A DNA stretch of 15,196 nt, taken from an uncultured Brachyspira sp. (lineage in GTDB: Bacteria > Spirochaetota > Brachyspiria > Brachyspirales > Brachyspiraceae). Position 1 is the stretch's first letter. Every line of letters starts with the position of its first letter. The DNA lies in NCBI GenBank assembly GCA_934725655.1, contig CAKVCJ010000019.1, positions 1 through 15,196 on the forward strand, in the 5' to 3' direction. The position numbers and the translations under genes were made by a program. This document shows, piece by piece, positions 12,775 through 15,196 of this stretch. A model generated the notes under the pieces. It worked only from the letters and a program-made list of their open reading frames with translations, did not search any database and was not told the origin of the DNA.

Positions 12775-15196
12775 ATGATGTTTACTAAAAGAAAATTAAA
12801 CATACAAAAAAGAGCCGAGAGTAAAAATATTTATCAATCTTATGATGATAAAAATAGAAACCCTATATATGATATTATTGGTTTTTTATGCATACTTTTT
12901 TCTGGCATATTAATTTTATCATATTTGAGTGCTGATATTGGAGAGATGAATACTTCTCTCACAACAAATAATTTACTTGGTAAGTTTGGAGCATATATTG
13001 CTGAGTATTCATTTTCTGCTTTTGGAGTTTCTTGTTTTGTAATACCTGCATTTTTTATATATGCGGGAGTAAACATTATATTAAAAAATTCTATTAAAAA
13101 TATTTTGATGTTTGCTCTTCTTTTATCATTTGTGATGATGTTGTCAAGCATACTTCTTGATATATTACTTGGAGATAAAGCATTCTATTATAAAGGCGGA
13201 ATAATGGGAGAAATTATAGGAGGCTCTCTTGCTTCATTATTTGGAAATATTGGTTCTGTTATAATAACTTCTGCCATACTGCTTATTACTATAATAGTAT
13301 TTGCTAAAGTTTCATTGCTTGATTTAGCTAATTATGTTAGGGACATGATAAAAAAAATAGACTTAGAAAAGATAAAAGATGTTGAGAGAAAAATATCTGA
13401 TACTATCAAAACTAAAAAAGAAGAGATGCAAAAAGAAGGAATGAAAGAAGAAGAAAGTGAAAAAAATTACAAAGAAAATAATAATAAAAAAAGTTCTTCT
13501 ATAGATTACTTGCCTATATTTAGTAAAAAAGAAGTATATGATTTTAATAATATTCCATTTATAGAAAAAGTATCTTTCAATCATTATGATTTATTTGACA
13601 AGAAATATAATGATAATAAAAATGAAAATATAATGAAAGACTTTTTCAATAAGAGAAATGATTTTGATGATGCTAAGAATAAAGAATTAGACTATATGGT
13701 TGAGAGTTTAAATAATTTAAAAAGAGATAATTACGGAAGGATTAACGTTAATGCAATAGAAGATAGAGAAGAGGATATGGGCAATTCATTATTTGAGGCT
13801 GCTTTTGGAAACGATATAAAAATGAATGCAAAAAAAAAAGAAGAGAGTTTCAATCAATATAGTGAATTAAAGCAATATGATGATGAATACAATAAAAATG
13901 TTCATGAGGCAATAGAAAATATTGATTGGGATTTTAGCATTAATAGAGCTAAGAAGTCAGATTTTAAAAAAGCGGCTTACGATGATAGTGTTAATTATTA
14001 TGATACAACAGAAAATTTTTTGAAAGCTTCAAATAGTATAAATAATGATTATGATGAGAGTATTATACTTGAGAATATATATAAAAACAGAGAGAGAAAA
14101 TTTCAGGAGTTAAATAATAATAATAATGATGAAAAAATAGAAAACAATAAAATAGAATATATCGAAGATTTAGATAAATTATATAAATCCTATAAAGAGA
14201 AAACTCTAAAAAAAGAAAACACTATAAATCAGCCTGCTAATGATTTAAATAATACTAATGTTTCATATAAAACTAATAGTTCTTTTAAAACTGAAAATAA
14301 TAAAGAAAATATATTAGATAAATTAAGAAGAGTTGCTAATGAAAATAAGCAATTAAAAGAGATGTACGACAGAGAACATGGCAAAATAAAAAGAGGAACT
14401 AACAACGAACAATTAAATTATTCAGAAACAACAACCAACAAGAGCAGTAATCATTTTGAGTTTCCTATGGGCTATGCTTCAAAGAGAGCATATAAAAGAG
14501 AAGACCATATACCAAACTACAATAACAATAATATTATTGATGATGATAATATATTAAATTGCTTTGATTTAGACGAAGAAGAGCTTTACAATGTTGATAA
14601 ATCTTATAATGATATAGAAGATATAAAAATAAAAGATTCTTCAAGAGATTTAAACAATTTTTCAAATGATGATTCTAAATGTTATGATAATACAACTAAC
14701 GAAGAAGAGTATGATGTAGAAAAAGAGCTTCAAAAATATGCTGAAAAACTAAACTCTATAGAAGACATAAAAAACGATAATGAAACTAATAGCGGTTTTA
14801 TAAATATAGAATCAGAGAAAAAAGTTAATACTCTAAAAGAACCTCAAAGACCAATAATACATAAGAATCACAAAAATGATTTTGATTTAATACAATCAAA
14901 CTTTAACAGCAAATATGTAGACAAGCATTATAAAGCTCCTCCATTTGATTTGCTTAATAGATCAATTCCAGTAAATGATAATGCAATGCTTGAATCTATA
15001 AAGCAAACAGCAATACAATTAGAAAACACATTGCTTGATTTTAATATAGAAGCAAAAGTAACAGGAGTATCAAGAGGGCCTGTTATTACAAGATATGAGC
15101 TTGAATTAGCGGCCGGTACGAGAGTGTCAAAAATATCAAATTTAACAGACAATATTGCTTTAGCACTTGCTTCAGAGAGTGTGAGAATAATAGCAC
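12775..15196 (+). CDS. ftsK: DNA translocase FtsK (partial, 3' end outside window)
   Basis: FtsK is a septum-anchored DNA pump that clears the chromosome from the division plane. About 806 residues are visible, open to the window edge with no stop. Counting from the ATG at 12778, there are four hydrophobic segments (about 30-50, 72-101, 108-131 and 144-181), matching the FtsK_4TM domain. A charged linker of some 520 residues rich in Asn, Asp, Lys and Glu follows. The translocase alpha domain begins near residue 714 (YKAPPFDLLNRS, GPVITRYELELAAGTRVSKI, NLTDNIALALASESVRIIA). The Walker motifs and the gamma domain lie beyond the window. Two adjacent in-frame ATGs (12775, 12778) follow GGAG by 5 and 8 nt; 12778 has the better spacing. 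It follows uppP by 17 bp. Confidence 0.95.
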   Translation, partial: MMFTKRKLNIQKRAESKNIYQSYDDKNRNPIYDIIGFLCILFSGILILSYLSADIGEMNTSLTTNNLLGKFGAYIAEYSFSAFGVSCFVIPAFFIYAGVNIILKNSIKNILMFALLLSFVMMLSSILLDILLGDKAFYYKGGIMGEIIGGSLASLFGNIGSVIITSAILLITIIVFAKVSLLDLANYVRDMIKKIDLEKIKDVERKISDTIKTKKEEMQKEGMKEEESEKNYKENNNKKSSSIDYLPIFSKKEVYDFNNIPFIEKVSFNHYDLFDKKYNDNKNENIMKDFFNKRNDFDDAKNKELDYMVESLNNLKRDNYGRINVNAIEDREEDMGNSLFEAAFGNDIKMNAKKKEESFNQYSELKQYDDEYNKNVHEAIENIDWDFSINRAKKSDFKKAAYDDSVNYYDTTENFLKASNSINNDYDESIILENIYKNRERKFQELNNNNNDEKIENNKIEYIEDLDKLYKSYKEKTLKKENTINQPANDLNNTNVSYKTNSSFKTENNKENILDKLRRVANENKQLKEMYDREHGKIKRGTNNEQLNYSETTTNKSSNHFEFPMGYASKRAYKREDHIPNYNNNNIIDDDNILNCFDLDEEELYNVDKSYNDIEDIKIKDSSRDLNNFSNDDSKCYDNTTNEEEYDVEKELQKYAEKLNSIEDIKNDNETNSGFINIESEKKVNTLKEPQRPIIHKNHKNDFDLIQSNFNSKYVDKHYKAPPFDLLNRSIPVNDNAMLESIKQTAIQLENTLLDFNIEAKVTGVSRGPVITRYELELAAGTRVSKISNLTDNIALALASESVRIIA

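Noticed and set aside
12840..15152. Three minus-strand frames opposite ftsK (12840-13151, 13363-13584, 14928-15152)
   Set aside because: The plus strand is one continuous FtsK reading frame across the whole stretch with recognisable domains at both ends; the opposite frames show low-complexity or no domain content.

Overview
The window is very A+T-rich chromosomal DNA with short intergenic gaps, codons that mostly end in A or T, and housekeeping genes in small operons. Gene content (sigma-54-type two-component pair, prs-rplY-pth cluster, tRNA-Gln, RidA, DUF368, UppP, FtsK) together with the low GC suggests an anaerobic spirochaete, most likely Brachyspira. This assignment rests on overall impression, not on a marker gene or a database search. 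No rRNA, CRISPR array, transposase or phage gene is visible.

Layout. (1) 1-1814, plus strand: the 3' end of a sensor histidine kinase, then a full NtrC-family sigma-54 activator 3 bp downstream. (2) 1815-2453: a 639-bp non-coding stretch with a GC-rich structured block, a perfect 12-bp hairpin and a 238-bp segment bounded by perfect 18-bp inverted repeats. It ends in the crr terminator. (3) 2454-7301, minus strand, read right to left: tRNA-Gln, prs, rplY/ctc, two tandem pth genes, an ABM-domain protein, recF and a PTS EIIA(Glc) gene. A consensus promoter lies just upstream of the tRNA. The prs-ctc-pth order is also found in Bacillus; here pth is duplicated, and one copy has lost the usual glycine-rich loop. 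(4) 7438-7950, plus strand: ridA with its own promoter and terminator, divergent from the tRNA. (5) 8011-11276, plus strand: a DUF368 membrane protein (PopT-type undecaprenyl-phosphate translocase family), an exported FnIII-like/Thr-Asn-rich/TPR protein, and a membrane-anchored TPR protein. (6) 11334-11705, minus strand: an XRE-type regulator, convergent with the TPR gene across a shared terminator. (7) 11960-15196, plus strand: uppP (undecaprenyl-pyrophosphate phosphatase), then ftsK, which runs off the right edge.

How they fit together. The central minus-strand cluster serves nucleotide supply (PRPP), translation (tRNA-Gln, L25, peptidyl-tRNA recycling) and DNA repair (RecF). The right half is envelope-oriented: DUF368 and UppP act on the lipid carrier used for peptidoglycan, two TPR proteins lie between them, and FtsK couples division to chromosome segregation. 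Five starts were moved inward from the longest open frame using Shine-Dalgarno positions or family length (crr, rplY, prs, ridA) or flagged as alternatives (ftsK). The most unusual items are the divergent second Pth, the Thr-Asn-rich exported protein, the tRNA-led prs operon and the inverted-repeat elements in the 1815-2453 gap.
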